In this document: in pieces, positions 19,342-29,497 of the stretch
Numbering within the stretch: the stretch's first letter is position 1
Layout of the letters: every line of letters starts with the position of its first letter
Source of the DNA: Rhodopseudomonas palustris
GTDB lineage: Bacteria > Pseudomonadota > Alphaproteobacteria > Rhizobiales > Xanthobacteraceae
Direction: 5' to 3'
NCBI RefSeq assembly: GCF_003226555.1
Contig: NZ_QKQS01000023.1
Coordinates: forward strand, 1,183,263-1,247,262
Length of the DNA: 64,000 nucleotides
The notes under the pieces: model-generated
Database searches by the model: none
The model's input: the letters and a program-made list of their open reading frames with translations, nothing else
Told to the model about the DNA's origin: nothing
Program-made: the position numbers and the translations under genes

Positions 19342-19438
19342 TCTTTCCAGCCTTTTCGATTCGCGGCGGACCGCCGCGCCACGGCGGCGGCAACGCTGCC
19401 TCGTCGCGTGTGATCAATCCACGGAAGATGGAGACCCG

Positions 19439-20044
19439 ATGGCCGGTGCGGTCGCAGGCCCCGAGATCGAACGTCTGATCCAGTTGCTGGCGCGGCTGCC
19501 CGGATTGGGCCCGCGCTCGGCGCGGCGCGCTGCCCTGCACCTGATCAAGAAGCGCGATGCGCTGATGGCGCCGCTCGCCGCGGCGCTGCAGGTCGCGATC
19601 GACAAGATCGAAGTGTGTAGCACCTGCGGCAATATCGACTCGCAGAATCCTTGCACGGTGTGCACCGACCCGCGCCGTGATTCCTCGATCATCGTGGTGG
19701 TGGCTGACGTCGCGGATTTGTGGGCGCTCGAACGCGCCTCTGCCACAAACGGCCGCTACCACGTCCTCGGGGCTACGCTGTCACCGCTCGACGGCGTCGG
19801 CCCCGAGGATCTGACGATCGACGCTCTGGTGAAGCGGGCGCACGATCCCGGCGTCGCCGAGATCATCCTGGCGCTCAACGCCACGGTCGACGGCCAGACC
19901 ACCGCACATTACGTCACCGACCTGTTGCAGGACGCCAATGTCAAAGTGACCCGGCTCGCGCACGGCGTGCCGGTCGGCGGTGAACTCGACTATCTCGACG
20001 AAGGAACGCTGTCGGCGGCGATGCGCCAGCGCACCTTGTTCTGA
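19439..20044 (+). CDS. recR: Recombination mediator RecR
   Basis: RecR works with RecF/RecO to load RecA at gaps. The product has 201 residues, the normal length. The helix-hairpin-helix [11 protein letters not shown] comes first, then the zinc finger with C60, C63, C72 and C75, then the Toprim domain ([15 protein letters not shown]...[17 protein letters not shown], in parts). ATG 19439. Confidence 0.95.
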   Translation: MAGAVAGPEIERLIQLLARLPGLGPRSARRAALHLIKKRDALMAPLAAALQVAIDKIEVCSTCGNIDSQNPCTVCTDPRRDSSIIVVVADVADLWALERASATNGRYHVLGATLSPLDGVGPEDLTIDALVKRAHDPGVAEIILALNATVDGQTTAHYVTDLLQDANVKVTRLAHGVPVGGELDYLDEGTLSAAMRQRTLF

Positions 20045-20063
20045 CACAACCGGATTGGACCTG

Positions 20064-20480
20064 ATGACTCGACTCCGCTTCCCGCTCTCGACGATTGCCG
20101 CGCTCGCCCTGACGCTCGCCGCCTCCGCGGTGTCGGCTCAAGACTCGGCGCAGGCGGCGCTGCCGAAGCCGACCGCGCTGCGGGTGGGCGACATTCTCAG
20201 CGGCGAACTCAACGCGTTGAAGACCCGGGCCAAGGGTAAGAAGGGCCCGGTGTATCAGCTCGTCAGCGATCCGCGTCGGCTGCCGGCGCCGTCCGGACTG
20301 TGCAATCTCGAGAACGGCCCGGAGACGTTCCAGATCGTTCCCGCGGACGACGCCCAGGCGACGCAGTTGAAGACCCACCGCGGCAAGCAGGTCGCGCTGA
20401 AGGTCGTCTCGGTCTCCTGCGCCAACGAGCCCGGCCAGATGAGCGAAGCGGTGGTGACTAAATGGAGTCTGGTGAAGTAA
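20064..20480 (+). CDS. Secreted hypothetical protein
   Basis: The product has 138 residues. It starts with a clear signal peptide (MTRLRFPLSTIAALALTLAASAVSAQ, cleavage near 26). The mature part is about 110 residues with two Cys (CNLENGPETF, SCANEPG) that could form a periplasmic disulfide. I do not recognise the family. ATG 20064 lies 20 bases after recR, so it may be co-transcribed. A tight inverted repeat follows the stop. Confidence 0.7.
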   Translation: MTRLRFPLSTIAALALTLAASAVSAQDSAQAALPKPTALRVGDILSGELNALKTRAKGKKGPVYQLVSDPRRLPAPSGLCNLENGPETFQIVPADDAQATQLKTHRGKQVALKVVSVSCANEPGQMSEAVVTKWSLVK

Positions 20481-20489
20481 GCGGCGGGC

Positions 20490-20508
20490 TCTCGCAGCCG
20501 CTGCGAGA
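20490..20508. terminator. Possible bidirectional terminator hairpin
   Basis: TCTCGCAGC-C-GCTGCGAGA is a perfect 9-bp inverted repeat between the convergent secreted-protein and ampG-like genes. There is no T tract, and the 1-base loop is too tight for full pairing, so its role is uncertain. Confidence 0.35.
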
Positions 20509-20526
20509 AGCGAGCGTTGCCTCCAC

Positions 20527-21900
20527 CTATACTTTAACCGGGCCGAGCGCGGCGAAATGGCCGCGGCGCTGCAAGAAGGCCAGCAGCACCAGACTGGGCG
20601 CCGCAACAGCAACGCTGATCATGAAGAACGCCGGCCAGCCCGTGGCTTGCGCCACGTAGCCGGCGCTCGCCGACAGATAGGTCCGGCCGACGGCGGCGAG
20701 CGCGGTGAGCAGTGCGTATTGGGTCGCAGTGTGCAGCGGGTTCTGGCACAGCGCCGACAGGTAGGCCACGAAGATCACCGTGCCGATCGCGCCGGTGAAG
20801 TTCTCCACCGAGATCGCCAGCGCCAGCGCCCATTGGTTGATTCCGACGGTCGACAGCCAGGCGAACGCCAGATTCGACACCGCCTGCAGAACCGCGCCGA
20901 TCCACAGGCTGGCGACCAGCGAGTAGCGCCGCGCCAGATAACCGCCGGCGAAGCCACCGATCAGCGTCGCGGCGAGGCCGACGCCTTTGACGATCGCCGC
21001 ATAGTCGTTGCGCGAATAGCCGAGATCGATCACGAACGGCGCCGTCATGGTGCCGGAGAATGCGTCGGTGAACTTGAACAGCACGACGAAGGCGAGGACG
21101 GTAAGCGCATCCTTGCGGGTGAGAAATTCGGTGAAGGCGCCGAGCGCGGCGTGCACCACCCGTTTGAACCCGCTTTCGCCGCTGGTCGCCGCTTCGGCAC
21201 GGCGCGACTGCTCCGGCTCGGTGGCGACCAGCGCCGTGACGGTGCCGATCAGCACCATCGCAGCCATCGTCACATAGCCCCACATCCAGGCGGTGCTGCG
21301 CGCCAGTCCGGTGCCTTCATACGCGCTGACCAGGAACAGCACGCCGGCGGTCGAAATCAGCATGCCGATCCGGTAGGCGGCGACGTAGGACGCCATGCCG
21401 GCTGCCTGTTCGTCTTCCGGCAGGCTCTCGACCCGGAACGCGTCGATGACGATGTCCTGGGTCGCCGAGGCGGCGGCGACCAGCAGCGCGCCGATCGCCA
21501 CATACAGCGGCGATTTCGCCGGATCGGTGAGCGCCAGCAGCAGGATCGCGGCGATCAGCAACAGCTGGACGAACACCAGCCAGCCGCGGCGGCGGCCGAA
21601 CGCGCGGGTCAGCAGCGGCACATGCAGCGCATCGACCAGCGGCGCCCAGATGAATTTCAGCGTGTAGGGGGTGCCGACCAGCGCGAACAACCCGATGGTG
21701 CCGAGATCGACGCCCGACTCCCGCATCCACACCAGCAGCGTCGAGCCCGACAGTGCCAGCGGCAGCCCCGACGCGAAGCCGAGAAACAGCACCACCAGCA
21801 CCCGCGGCTGCAAATACACCGCAAACGCCTCGCGCCAACTTGGTTTGGGCCTGTCGATCGGCGCGAGTGAGGCGTTCGGTGGGTTGTCGGACGAGGTCAT
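20527..21900 (-). CDS. ampG: AmpG-family muropeptide permease (MFS)
   Basis: The product has 457 residues and about 12-14 membrane segments. AmpG hallmarks are present: PRVLVVLFLGFASGLPLALSGSTL near the N-terminus, GTPYTLKFIWAPLVDAL, and ATQDIVIDAFRVE. It would import anhydro-muropeptides for peptidoglycan recycling. ATG 21900 (MTSSDNPPNAS) is chosen; the frame extends upstream only through a repeat. It is convergent with the secreted protein. Confidence 0.87.
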   Translation of the reverse strand: MTSSDNPPNASLAPIDRPKPSWREAFAVYLQPRVLVVLFLGFASGLPLALSGSTLLVWMRESGVDLGTIGLFALVGTPYTLKFIWAPLVDALHVPLLTRAFGRRRGWLVFVQLLLIAAILLLALTDPAKSPLYVAIGALLVAAASATQDIVIDAFRVESLPEDEQAAGMASYVAAYRIGMLISTAGVLFLVSAYEGTGLARSTAWMWGYVTMAAMVLIGTVTALVATEPEQSRRAEAATSGESGFKRVVHAALGAFTEFLTRKDALTVLAFVVLFKFTDAFSGTMTAPFVIDLGYSRNDYAAIVKGVGLAATLIGGFAGGYLARRYSLVASLWIGAVLQAVSNLAFAWLSTVGINQWALALAISVENFTGAIGTVIFVAYLSALCQNPLHTATQYALLTALAAVGRTYLSASAGYVAQATGWPAFFMISVAVAAPSLVLLAFLQRRGHFAALGPVKV

Positions 21901-22003
21901 GGCGAAGGCGTAACAGATTCGACGGCGGGCGCGCATGCCGCCGGAGAGCCCGCGCTTTTGGATCATGGCCATCATGTCGCTCGAAGCCGTGACCACGAAC
22001 CAG

Positions 22004-22140
22004 ACGTCATCGCCCGCGTATGCGGGCGATCCAGTACTCACCGCCCTGCGTGATGAAGCGAGAAGGTTGCGCGGAGGCGCCGCGGCGAAATCGGTGGTGC
22101 GCTGGGATACTGGGTCGCCCGCATACGCGGGCGATGACGG
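22004..22140. repeat. CATCGCCCGC...GCGGGCGATGACG palindromic repeat
   Basis: Outer arms (CGTCATCGCCCGCGTATGCG and the complementary CGCATACGCGGGCGATGACG) flank about 85 bases containing ATCCAGTA / ATACTGGGT partners. Related copies are at 25102-25206, 28280-28403 and 28730-28774. Confidence 0.8.
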
Positions 22141-22158
22141 TGGGTGCGTGGCGTGGCC

Positions 22159-23415
22159 TCAGGCCGATGTGACCTCGTCGATCTTGAAGGCGCGGGAGCC
22201 GAACAGTTCGGTGCGCTCCGGCGCCAGCGGCGCCTCGTGGCTCGATGCCGAGGTTCGCGCTTCGGCCGACGCGATCGGCGCGGCCGCTTCGGGCGCCGCA
22301 AAGTCCAGCTCCTCGATCCGGACGGCGCGGCGCTCGATCTTGTCGGCCGAGATCTGGATCTGGCGGACGTCGTCGTTGACCTGGCCGAAATGGGTCTGCA
22401 GCTTGGTGACGCGCTCGCGCAAGCGTGCCAGATCGTCGGACAGGCTGAGCACTTCGGTGCGGATCTGGTCGGCGGCGTCGCGCATCCGCGCGTCTTTCAG
22501 GATCTGCTGCATCACCTGGATCGCCAGCATCAAGAGCGACGGCGACACCAGCACGACGCGGGCACGGTAGGCCTTCTGGATCACGTCGTCGAAGCCGTCG
22601 TGGATCTCCGCATAGACCGACTCCGACGGCACGAACATCAGCGCAGTGTCCTGGGTCTCGCCCGGGATCAGATATTTCGAGGCGATGTCGTCGACATGGC
22701 GCATCACGTCGGTGCGCAGCCGCTGCGAGGCCGATTTTCTCTCCTCGTCGGTCCGCGCCTCGCGCAGCGCGGTGACGGCCTCGAGCGGGAACTTGGCGTC
22801 GATGCACAGCGGCGGCTGATCCGGCATCAGCACCACGCAGTCCGGCCGCTTGCCGGTCGACAGCGTGTATTGGAACGCGAACGAGCCTTTCGGCAGCCCG
22901 TCCTGCACGATCGTTTCCATACGTGCCTGACCGAACGCGCCGCGCGCCTGCTTGTTGGCGAGCACGTCGCGCAGCGTCGTCACCTGATCGGTGAGTTCGG
23001 TGAGGTTGTCGTGGGCGCGGTCGATAATGCCGAGCCGCTCGTGCAGCGCCTGCAGGCTTTGCATGGTGTAGCGGGTCGATTGGGTCAGCGACTGGCCGAA
23101 CCGGTGGGTGACGCTGTCGAGCCGATCGCTCATCGCCCGCGCCATCTCGGCCTGGCGGCCGGCGAGCGCGCGGCCCATCGCATCGACCCGGCCGTTGGCC
23201 TCGTGCTGCGCCCGCATCAACAGCGCCAGCCGTTGGTCGATCTCTGCACCCCGCCGCGCAGCGCTGCCGCGGGCCACCAGCACGGCGATGACCGCCAGCA
23301 GCGCCAGCGCCGCGGCCGCAAACGCGGCGGCGGCCATGCCGACGCTGACCGGGAGGTCGCCGAGCCTGAACAGAATCTGATCCATCGCCGCCGGTGTCGC
23401 AGATTGTGCCGTCAT
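22159..23415 (-). CDS. rmuC: DNA recombination protein RmuC
   Basis: The product has 418 residues. An N-terminal membrane anchor (about residues 24-48, Ala/Val/Leu-rich) is followed by a coiled-coil and the RmuC nuclease-like domain: RPDCVVLMPDQPPLCIDAKFPLEAV (in parts), ALMFVPSESVYAEI and VVLVSPSLLMLAIQVM. RmuC limits inversions at short inverted repeats in E. coli. ATG 23415 (MTAQSATPAAMD); a second Met at residue 11 is possible. It is divergent from def. Confidence 0.92.
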   Translation of the reverse strand: MTAQSATPAAMDQILFRLGDLPVSVGMAAAAFAAAALALLAVIAVLVARGSAARRGAEIDQRLALLMRAQHEANGRVDAMGRALAGRQAEMARAMSDRLDSVTHRFGQSLTQSTRYTMQSLQALHERLGIIDRAHDNLTELTDQVTTLRDVLANKQARGAFGQARMETIVQDGLPKGSFAFQYTLSTGKRPDCVVLMPDQPPLCIDAKFPLEAVTALREARTDEERKSASQRLRTDVMRHVDDIASKYLIPGETQDTALMFVPSESVYAEIHDGFDDVIQKAYRARVVLVSPSLLMLAIQVMQQILKDARMRDAADQIRTEVLSLSDDLARLRERVTKLQTHFGQVNDDVRQIQISADKIERRAVRIEELDFAAPEAAAPIASAEARTSASSHEAPLAPERTELFGSRAFKIDEVTSA

Positions 23416-23534
23416 GGAGAACGAAGATAGAACGCGACGTTGAACAGACCTTTAAGACCGGCCGCACCGAAAGTGGCAGAAGCTCCGGTCGGTCCCGGAT
23501 TGACCGCAACCTCGCCGCCGCTTAAATCGCCGCC

Positions 23535-24062
23535 ATGGCCCTACGCGAAATCATCATCCTGCCCGATAAGCGGCTGCGTGAAATCTCCAAGCCCGTCGCC
23601 GAGGTGACGAGCGAGATCCGCAAGCTCGCCGACGACATGTTCGAAAGCATGTACGAGGCGCCCGGGATCGGACTGGCGGCGATCCAGATCGCCGAGCCGG
23701 TGCGGCTGATCACGATGGATATCGTCCGCAAGGAGGGTGACGGAAAAAGCGATCCGCGCGCCTTCATCAATCCTGAGATCGTCGGCGCGTCTGCTGAGAT
23801 GAACGTCTATGAGGAAGGCTGCCTGTCGATCCCGGAATACTACGCCGAGGTCGAGCGGCCGAAGACGGTGCGGATCCGCTACACCGATCTCGACGGCAAC
23901 GTCCGCGAAGAGGACGCCGACGGCCTGTTCGCGACCTGCATCCAGCACGAGATCGACCACCTCAACGGCGTGCTGTTCGTCGATCATCTGTCGAAGCTGA
24001 AGCGTGCGATGGTGGTCCGCAAGTTCGAGAAGGCTGCCAAGCGCGGCATCAAATACGTCTGA
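23535..24062 (+). CDS. def: Peptide deformylase
   Basis: This enzyme removes the formyl group from nascent N-terminal Met. The product has 175 residues. The three family motifs are intact: GIGLAAIQ (44-51), EGCLS with metal ligand Cys96, and QHEIDH with His138 and His142 as ligands and Glu139 as catalyst. ATG 23535 ([10 protein letters not shown]). fmt follows 75 bases on, the conserved def-fmt arrangement. Confidence 0.96.
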   Translation: MALREIIILPDKRLREISKPVAEVTSEIRKLADDMFESMYEAPGIGLAAIQIAEPVRLITMDIVRKEGDGKSDPRAFINPEIVGASAEMNVYEEGCLSIPEYYAEVERPKTVRIRYTDLDGNVREEDADGLFATCIQHEIDHLNGVLFVDHLSKLKRAMVVRKFEKAAKRGIKYV

Positions 24063-24137
24063 GCGCTCGCGCAGGTGACCGGCCGGCGCGTTGCGGCCGC
24101 TCGGCCCGCATCGCCAGATCTGTACGGGACTTATGTC

Positions 24138-25070
24138 ATGCCGCTTCGCCTCGTCTTCATGGGCACACCCGAATTCGCGGTGCCGACGCTGCTGGCGCTG
24201 TCGGCCTACGGGCACGACATCGCCGCGGTCTACACCCGCGAGCCGAAGCCGGCCGGCCGTGGCATGAAGCTGCAGGAGACGCCGGTGGCGCTGGCGGCGC
24301 ATCGGCTCGGCATTCCGGTGCTGACGCCGAAGACGCTGAAGACTGAGGACGCGCAGGCCGAGTTCCGCAGCCACGGGGCCGATGCCGCCGTGGTGGTCGC
24401 CTACGGCATGATTCTGCCACAGCCGATTCTCGATGCTCCGCCGCTCGGCTGCTACAATCTGCACGGCTCGCTGCTGCCGCGCTGGCGAGGGGCCGCGCCG
24501 CTGAACCGCGCCATCATGGCGGGCGACGCCGAAACCGGCGTGATGGTGATGAAGATGGATATCGGCCTCGACACCGGCGACGTCGCGATGGCCGAGCGCA
24601 TCGCCATCACCGACGCGATGACCGTGACCGAGCTGCACGATGCGCTGGCGCGGCTCGGCGCCGATCTGATGGTGCGGGCGATGGCGGCGCTGGAGCGCGA
24701 TCAGCTGCAGCTCACCAGGCAGCCCGACGACGGCGTCACCTATGCGGCCAAGATCGACAAGGCCGAAGCCAGGATCGACTTTTCGCAGCCGGCGCGCGCA
24801 GTGCTGCGCCACATCCACGGTCTGTCGCCGTTTCCGGGGGCGTGGTGCGAACTGCCGATCGACGGCGCCCCGGCGCGGATCAAGGTGCTGCGCTGCGCGC
24901 TCGCCGAGGGCCGCGGCACGCCGGGCGAAGTGATCGGCGATGATCTCACGATTGCTTGCGGCGACGGCGCGATCCGGATCGCCCAATTGCAGCGCGCCGG
25001 CAAGCAGCCGATGACCGCCGAGGATTTCCTGCGCGGCACGCCGATCGCGAAGGGCGTGCGGGTCGCCTAG
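24138..25070 (+). CDS. fmt: Methionyl-tRNA formyltransferase
   Basis: The enzyme formylates initiator Met-tRNA using 10-formyltetrahydrofolate. The product has 310 residues. The N-terminal formyltransferase domain has [15 protein letters not shown], the catalytic [15 protein letters not shown] and DTGDV; the C-terminal OB-like domain starts near residue 205. ATG 24138 ([10 protein letters not shown]). It is paired with def. Confidence 0.95.
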   Translation: MPLRLVFMGTPEFAVPTLLALSAYGHDIAAVYTREPKPAGRGMKLQETPVALAAHRLGIPVLTPKTLKTEDAQAEFRSHGADAAVVVAYGMILPQPILDAPPLGCYNLHGSLLPRWRGAAPLNRAIMAGDAETGVMVMKMDIGLDTGDVAMAERIAITDAMTVTELHDALARLGADLMVRAMAALERDQLQLTRQPDDGVTYAAKIDKAEARIDFSQPARAVLRHIHGLSPFPGAWCELPIDGAPARIKVLRCALAEGRGTPGEVIGDDLTIACGDGAIRIAQLQRAGKQPMTAEDFLRGTPIAKGVRVA

Positions 25071-25101
25071 GGTTCTAGCCGAGGCGCAGCCTCATCCTCA
25101 G

Positions 25102-25206
25102 CCGTCACCACCCGCGAAAGCGGGTGGCCCAGTATCCCAGAGCGTTCGTTATTGGTAACAATCGCTCTGCAATACTAGATCGCCCGGATAAGCCGGGCGA
25201 TGACGG
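25102..25206. repeat. Palindromic repeat between fmt and truA
   Basis: CCGTCACCACCCGC...GCGGGTGG on the left and ATCGCCCGG...CCGGGCGATGACGG on the right frame an inner pair, CCCAGAGCG / CGCTCTGC. It is of the same overall design as the 22004 and 28280 elements. It ends 39 bases before the truA start. Confidence 0.75.
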
Positions 25207-25244
25207 AAAACTTGGGGCAGCGCTGCGCCTCAAAGACGAGTCGC

Positions 25245-25982
25245 ATGCCCCGCTACAAACTCACCATCGAATATGACGGCGCGCCGTTTTGCGGCTGGCA
25301 GTTGCAGCCGAAGTTGCCGTCGGTGCAGGGCGCGCTGGAGGCGGCGGCGCTGGCGACCTGTGGCGAGGCGGTGCGGGTGCACGGCGCCGGCCGCACCGAC
25401 GCCGGCGTCCACGCGCTCGGGCAGGTGGCGCATCTCGACATTGCCAAGCCGTTCCGCGCCGACAAACTCCGCGACGCGCTGAACGCGCATCTGCGGCCCA
25501 ATCCGGTCGCGGTGCTGGCGGCCGAGATCGTGCCGGACACGTTCGAGGCGCGGTTCTCGGCGGTGCGGCGGCACTACCGCTATCGCATCGCCAACCGCCG
25601 CTCCAACCTGGCGCTCGATCTCGGCAAGGTGTGGCGGGTGCCGAAGCGGCTCGATACCGACGCGATGCACCGCGCCGCACAGGTGCTGATCGGCAAGCAC
25701 GACTTCACGACGTTTCGCGACACCGAGTGCCAGGCCGCCTCGCCGGAGAAGACCCTCGACGTGCTCGACGTGATTCGCGACGGCGACGCCGTCGATATTG
25801 TCACCAATGCGCGCTCCTATCTGCACAGCCAGGTGCGCTCGATGGTCGGCTCCTTGGTGTGGGTCGGCGAGGGCCGCTGGACCGCGGACGATCTCGCCGC
25901 CGCGCTCGCCGCCCGCCGCCGCTCCGCCTGCGGCCCGGTCGCGCCGCCGGAGGGGTTGTATCTGGTGCAGGTGGATTACTGA
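25245..25982 (+). CDS. truA: tRNA pseudouridine(38-40) synthase
   Basis: TruA isomerises uridines 38-40 in the tRNA anticodon arm. The product has 245 residues. The catalytic Asp52 lies in [27 protein letters not shown] and the C-terminal [15 protein letters not shown] are conserved. ATG 25245 ([12 protein letters not shown]) is the family start; an in-frame upstream ATG at 25200 lies within the repeat. Confidence 0.95.
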   Translation: MPRYKLTIEYDGAPFCGWQLQPKLPSVQGALEAAALATCGEAVRVHGAGRTDAGVHALGQVAHLDIAKPFRADKLRDALNAHLRPNPVAVLAAEIVPDTFEARFSAVRRHYRYRIANRRSNLALDLGKVWRVPKRLDTDAMHRAAQVLIGKHDFTTFRDTECQAASPEKTLDVLDVIRDGDAVDIVTNARSYLHSQVRSMVGSLVWVGEGRWTADDLAAALAARRRSACGPVAPPEGLYLVQVDY

Positions 25983-25991
25983 GCCACACGG

Positions 25992-26093
25992 CCGTCATTC
26001 CGGGGCGCGCGGAGCGCGAACCCGGAATCCCGCGGTTCAGAGCACGTCGAGATTCCGGGTTCGCTCGCTTTGCGAGCGCCCCGGAATGACGGG
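25992..26093. repeat. Palindromic repeat, CGTCATTCCGGGG family
   Basis: Arms CGTCATTCCGGGGCGC and GCGCCCCGGAATGACG enclose an inner GAACCCGGAATC / GATTCCGGGTTC pair. It lies between the convergent truA and dapE genes and is a second copy of the 461-580 family. Confidence 0.8.
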
Positions 26094-26102
26094 TCGTTGT
26101 GA

Positions 26103-27260
26103 TTACTTGAAATACCTCTCCAGCACGCCGCGATAGATCGCGGTCAGCTTGTCGAGGTCGCTGACCGGGGTGCGTTCGTCGATCTGGTGCATGGTCTGGC
26201 CGACCAGGCCGAACTCCACCACGGGGCAATATTTGGCGATGAAGCGCGCGTCGGAGGTGCCGCCGCCGGTGTTGAGGTCGGGCGTGCGGCCGGTGACGTC
26301 GGCGATCGCGCCGCTGACAACGTCCGTGAACGCGCCGGGCTTGGTGACGAACACGTCGGCGTTCGACGGCAGCCACTCGATCCGGGCGCGGATGCGATTG
26401 CCGCACGCTGCCGCGAGCCGCTGTTCGACCAGCGCCTTCAGCGTTTCTTGCGTATGGTGGTCGTTGAAGCGGATGTTGAACTTGGCGCGTGCCTGCGCCG
26501 GAATCACATTAGTTGCGGCGTTGCCGACATCGACCGAGGTGAATTCCAGGTTCGACGGCTGAAACTGCGGCGAACCGGCATCGAGCGGCTCGTCGTTCAG
26601 CGCGGTGATCAGCCGGGCGATGTCCGGCACCGGATTGGCGGCGCGGTGCGGATAGGCGACATGGCCCTGCGTGCCCTCGACGATCAGCACGCCGGATTGC
26701 GAGCCGCGGCGGCCGATCTTGATGGTGTCACCGATCGCCTCGACATTGCTCGGCTCTCCGACGATGCAGTGATCGAATTTCTCGCCGCGCTCGGCCGCCC
26801 ATTGCAGCAGCTTGACGGTGCCGTTGACCGCGACGTCTTCCTCGTCGCCGGTGATCAGGAACGAGATCGAGCCTTTTGGCTTTCCCTCGTTCGCCGCCAG
26901 ATAGTCCAGCGTCGCCGCGACCGCGCAGGCGATGCCGCCCTTCATGTCGACAGCGCCGCGTCCGTACAGCACGCCGCCTTCGACGTCGCCCGAGAACGCG
27001 CCGTGAGTCCATGCGCCGGCTTCGCCCGCCGGCACCACGTCAGTGTGGCCGGCGAAGCAGAGATGCGGCGCGCTGGTGCCGATCCGCGCATACAGATTGT
27101 CGATATCGGCGGTGCCGGCTTCCGAGAAGGTGACGCGATGAACGTCGAAGCCGGCGCCCTTTAGCAGCGCTTCCAGCACGCCGAGCGCGCCGGCATCTGC
27201 CGGCGTCACCGATGGGCAGCGCAGCAGGTCTCGCGCGATGTCGAGCGCGGTTGCGGTCAC
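26103..27260 (-). CDS. dapE: Succinyl-diaminopimelate desuccinylase
   Basis: This M20 amidohydrolase releases succinate from N-succinyl-LL-diaminopimelate in lysine and cell-wall synthesis. The product has 385 residues. Metal and catalytic motifs are [21 protein letters not shown] and [13 protein letters not shown]; substrate residues are in GRRGSQSG and [12 protein letters not shown]. It lies 7 bases downstream of dapD on the same strand, so the two consecutive-pathway enzymes are co-transcribed. Confidence 0.95.
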   Translation of the reverse strand: MTATALDIARDLLRCPSVTPADAGALGVLEALLKGAGFDVHRVTFSEAGTADIDNLYARIGTSAPHLCFAGHTDVVPAGEAGAWTHGAFSGDVEGGVLYGRGAVDMKGGIACAVAATLDYLAANEGKPKGSISFLITGDEEDVAVNGTVKLLQWAAERGEKFDHCIVGEPSNVEAIGDTIKIGRRGSQSGVLIVEGTQGHVAYPHRAANPVPDIARLITALNDEPLDAGSPQFQPSNLEFTSVDVGNAATNVIPAQARAKFNIRFNDHHTQETLKALVEQRLAAACGNRIRARIEWLPSNADVFVTKPGAFTDVVSGAIADVTGRTPDLNTGGGTSDARFIAKYCPVVEFGLVGQTMHQIDERTPVSDLDKLTAIYRGVLERYFK

Positions 27261-27267
27261 GGTTCGC

Positions 27268-28113
<846 letters not shown>

Positions 28114-28425
28114 CGACGGATCCTTGGCGTGTGTCGGAAAAGCGTTGCGTGTCAACGCGGACGTTGACGCTTTGTCCGGATTCGCCGCTGCGGAGTCAAG
28201 GCGCCGCCTGGTCCCCACGTCGGCATCAGGCTTGTCCGGGGGATGCAGTAATTCCGGGGCGGTGGATGGAAGATCGCGAGCGCTCTGCGATACTGGTTCG
28301 CCCGCATGCGCGGGCGATGACGGTTGTGGATGTGGTGGCGCCAGCTTCGATTCTCCCGCGTCATCGCCCGGCTCGTCCGGGCGATCTAGTATCCTAGAGC
28401 GTTGGACCCTCGGGGGAGGCCGCCG
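28114..28425. other. dapD / GIY-YIG divergent gap with repeats
   Basis: This is 312 bases with no gene. Most of it is the palindromic repeat entered at 28280-28403. The first 150 bases before dapD show no clear promoter match, although transcription of dapD must start here. Confidence 0.5.
28280..28403. repeat. Palindromic repeat, CGCTCT...AGAGCG family
   Basis: Left part CGCTCTGCGATACTGGTTCG with the hairpin CGCCCGCATGCGCGGGCG; right part CGTCATCGCCCGG...CCGGGCGATCTAGTATCCTAGAGCG. The flank pair CGCTCT/AGAGCG and GATACT/AGTATC make it one long inverted repeat. Confidence 0.75.
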
Positions 28426-28725
28426 ATGCCGCGGCAGTTCTACGTCTATATCCTGGCCAGCCGGATAGGCGGGACGATCTACGTCGGCGTCACCAACGAC
28501 CTCGTCCGTCGCGTCGCCGAACACAAGTCCAAGGAGGTCGAGGGTTTCACGCTGCGCTACGGCGTCGATCGGCTGGTGTATTTCGAAGTGTTCGACGATA
28601 TCGAGAATGCGATCCGGCGCGAGAAGCGGCTGAAGAAATGGCCGCGGGAGTGGAAGGTCAGGCTGATCGAACAGCACAATCCGGATTGGAATGATCTGTA
28701 CCCGGAGATCGCCGGCCCGCCCTAA
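28426..28725 (+). CDS. GIY-YIG domain protein
   Basis: The product has 99 residues. It is a stand-alone GIY-YIG nuclease domain of the UPF0213/YhbQ-like type: [22 protein letters not shown] (in parts), RRVAEH, then the conserved [33 protein letters not shown], read in parts. The Tyr and Arg of the active site are present. Cellular role is uncertain. ATG 28426 follows GGGGGAGG, which fixes the start against an upstream TTG at 28402. Confidence 0.88.
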   Translation: MPRQFYVYILASRIGGTIYVGVTNDLVRRVAEHKSKEVEGFTLRYGVDRLVYFEVFDDIENAIRREKRLKKWPREWKVRLIEQHNPDWNDLYPEIAGPP

Positions 28726-28729
28726 GCGG

Positions 28730-28774
28730 CACTCTGGAATACTGGTTCGCCCGCCTGCGCGGGCGATGACGTCG
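28730..28774. repeat. Half-element of the CGCCCGC...GCGGGCG repeat
   Basis: ACTCTGGAATACTGGTTCGC followed by the hairpin GCCCGCCTGCGCGGGC and GATGACG. It corresponds to the left part of the 28280 repeat only, between convergent genes. Confidence 0.65.
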
Positions 28775-28795
28775 TGATTGGGGAGGCGCGGTGCC

Positions 28796-29497
28796 TTACT
28801 TCGCGGCGCTCAGCGTCTTTAAAAATCCCGTCAGATCATCGGTGACGTGGTCGACATGGGCGGCGTCGCGGCCTTCGAGTTCCCAGTCTTCGCGCACCAC
28901 TTCCTGGCTGCCGTCGGGCACCACCAGGACGGTGGTCATGCCGAGCTGGTGCGGCACGGTCAGGTTGCGGGCGAGGTCTTCGAACATCGCGGCGCGGGCG
29001 GGGTCGACGCCGTGGCGGTCGAGGAAGCGGCGGTAGGTCTGCGGCGCCGGCTTCGGCTCCAGCTCGGCGGCAATGATGTCGAACACCGCTTCGAAATGGT
29101 GACCGATCCCGAGCCGCTCCAGCACCTTGCCGGCGTGCGCGACAGAGCCGTTGGTGAGGATCAGCTTGCGCCCCGGAAGCCGCTGGATCGCATCGCCCAT
29201 CGCCGGGTTCGGCAGGAGCGGCGAATGGTCGATGGCGTGGACATAAGCGAGGTAATCGTCGGCGTGGACGCCGTGCTCGGTCATCATCCCGCGCATCGTG
29301 GTACCGTAGCGCTTGTAGTAATCCTTCTGGATCCGGAACGCTTCCTCCGGCGACACTTTCAGCCATTCGGCAACGAAGTCGCGGATCCGCGCATCGACCT
29401 GCTGCCACAGATTGAGGTGATGCGGATAGAGCGTGTTGTCGAGGTCGAACACCCAGGTCTCGACCTGGTCGAATCCGCGTTTGCCGAGCTGCATCAT
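28796..29497 (-). CDS. HAD-superfamily pyrimidine 5'-nucleotidase-type hydrolase
   Basis: The product has 233 residues. HAD motif I is [17 protein letters not shown], motif II LILTNGS, and motif [13 protein letters not shown]. The NTLYP signature places it with the pyrimidine 5'-nucleotidase (SDT1-like) subgroup, which dephosphorylates UMP/CMP-like substrates; the exact substrate is not shown. Its ATG overlaps the upstream DUF1036 gene's stop by 4 bases (ATGA). Confidence 0.87.
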   Translation of the reverse strand: MMQLGKRGFDQVETWVFDLDNTLYPHHLNLWQQVDARIRDFVAEWLKVSPEEAFRIQKDYYKRYGTTMRGMMTEHGVHADDYLAYVHAIDHSPLLPNPAMGDAIQRLPGRKLILTNGSVAHAGKVLERLGIGHHFEAVFDIIAAELEPKPAPQTYRRFLDRHGVDPARAAMFEDLARNLTVPHQLGMTTVLVVPDGSQEVVREDWELEGRDAAHVDHVTDDLTGFLKTLSAAK